Part shown: positions 59,958 through 60,010 of the stretch, in pieces
Position numbering within the stretch: position 1 is the stretch's first letter
Layout: each line of letters opens with the position of its first letter
Assembly (NCBI RefSeq): GCF_004345735.1
Contig: NZ_SLXL01000015.1
Coordinates: forward strand, 1 to 60,010
Direction of reading: 5' to 3'
DNA length: 60,010 bases
Source of the DNA: Rhodovulum adriaticum
Lineage (GTDB): Bacteria; Pseudomonadota; Alphaproteobacteria; Rhodobacterales; Rhodobacteraceae
Notes under the pieces: generated by a model
Databases searched by the model: none
Told to the model about the DNA's origin: nothing
Seen by the model: only the letters and a program-made list of their open reading frames with translations
Position numbers and translations under genes: made by a program

Positions 59958-60010
59958 TTAGGCTGCTTTTTCGTTGGCTTTCAAGCGTGCGTAGAATGCC
60001 TCCTCTGCTT
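59958..60010 (-). CDS. IS3-like transposase C-terminus (partial)
   Basis: The minus strand encodes AEEAFYARLKANEKAA followed by TAA at 59960-59958, 16 bases inside the terminal repeat. The position, immediately before the IS end, fits the last residues of an OrfB-type transposase. The sequence is too short to name a group. Confidence 0.5.
   Translation of the reverse strand, partial: AEEAFYARLKANEKAA

Larger units (their letters stand above)
59917..60010 (-). mobile_element. Right (3') end of an IS3-like insertion sequence, cut by the window edge
   Basis: The boundary is base 59917, where TGAACCGCCCCGGGTT opens the same 26-bp terminal repeat seen at 66-91. A short minus-strand coding end is inside it, so the element runs rightward out of the window. 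Both IS pieces are transcribed on the minus strand: the left piece is its 5' end, this one its 3' end. Confidence 0.75.

Noticed and set aside
1-60010. The two IS ends as borders of a 60-kb composite transposon
   Set aside because: The interior contains single-copy essential genes (rpsA, metK, fabI, cmk, aroA) in conserved chromosomal order, so assembly breakage or two independent insertions is far more likely.
1-60010. CRISPR arrays, rRNA genes, replication origin
   Set aside because: No regularly spaced direct repeats, no rRNA-like sequence and no DnaA-box or parS cluster were seen.

Overview
The window is about 60 kb of high-GC DNA. It most likely comes from the chromosome of a member of the Rhodobacterales (Rhodobacteraceae/Paracoccaceae, Alphaproteobacteria). 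Supporting signs are a SAM/SAH-type riboswitch ahead of metK, an Irr regulator with an iron-control-element palindrome ahead of mbfA, an alphaproteobacterial LexA box (GAAC-N7-GAAC) ahead of imuB, a class II EPSP synthase, and the conserved orders miaB..phoH-ybeY-corC-lnt-metK..trmB and aroA..cmk..rpsA-ihfB-lapA-trpF..trpB.

Layout. 1-91 and 59917-60010 are the two opposite ends of the same IS3-like insertion sequence, in the same orientation, so the window probably ends where an assembly broke at IS copies. 92-4990 is an accessory region: minus-strand genes of unknown function, a serine recombinase with a candidate res site, and three small two-helix membrane proteins. It stops at the 3' end of tRNA-Arg(TCT). 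5116-8681 holds a complex I accessory subunit, the fabA-fabB-fabI block and irr. 8693-19525 runs from a DUF2238 protein through miaB, an OmpA/lipoprotein pair, phoH-ybeY-corC-lnt, metK with its riboswitch, and trmB. 19668-28012 holds aroA, cmk, rpsA, ihfB and the trpF/trpB genes, with several small inserted genes. 28029-36152 holds pth, rplY, an L-lactate dehydrogenase and a five-gene ferrous-iron operon (two periplasmic proteins, feoA, feoB, a FeoB-associated protein). 36153-45231 covers argD-argF, a ZIP transporter, formaldehyde detoxification (fghA), a HAD/ornithine-cyclodeaminase pair, mbfA and zapE. 45294-56637 holds a NYN/LOTUS protein, SOS-controlled imuB, an NlpC/P60-aminopeptidase pair, carbonic anhydrase, rsmC-clpS, a SPOR-type D,D-carboxypeptidase and a LacI regulator. 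From tRNA-Arg(CCT) at 56750 to the right-hand IS is a second accessory stretch with a DUF4145 protein, two secreted proteins of unknown function and a decayed RND efflux gene.

How the genes work together. Iron is the main regulatory thread. Irr at 8238 is the expected regulator of mbfA through a perfect palindrome at 43055-43069. The feo operon carries its own repeat-rich control region and two periplasmic partners not normally counted as Feo components. Translation and envelope maintenance (miaB, trmB, ybeY, rpsA, pth, rplY, lnt, dac) and amino-acid synthesis (aroA, trpF, trpB, argD, argF, metK) make up most of the backbone.

The best candidates for something undescribed are: a 27-bp element found three times, each time 10-16 bp after a stop codon in the sense direction; the feo-linked periplasmic pair; the OmpA/lipoprotein pair that shares a GCEHW module; and the trio of two-helix membrane proteins in the tRNA-linked region. 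All coordinates and translations were read by eye. No database search was possible.
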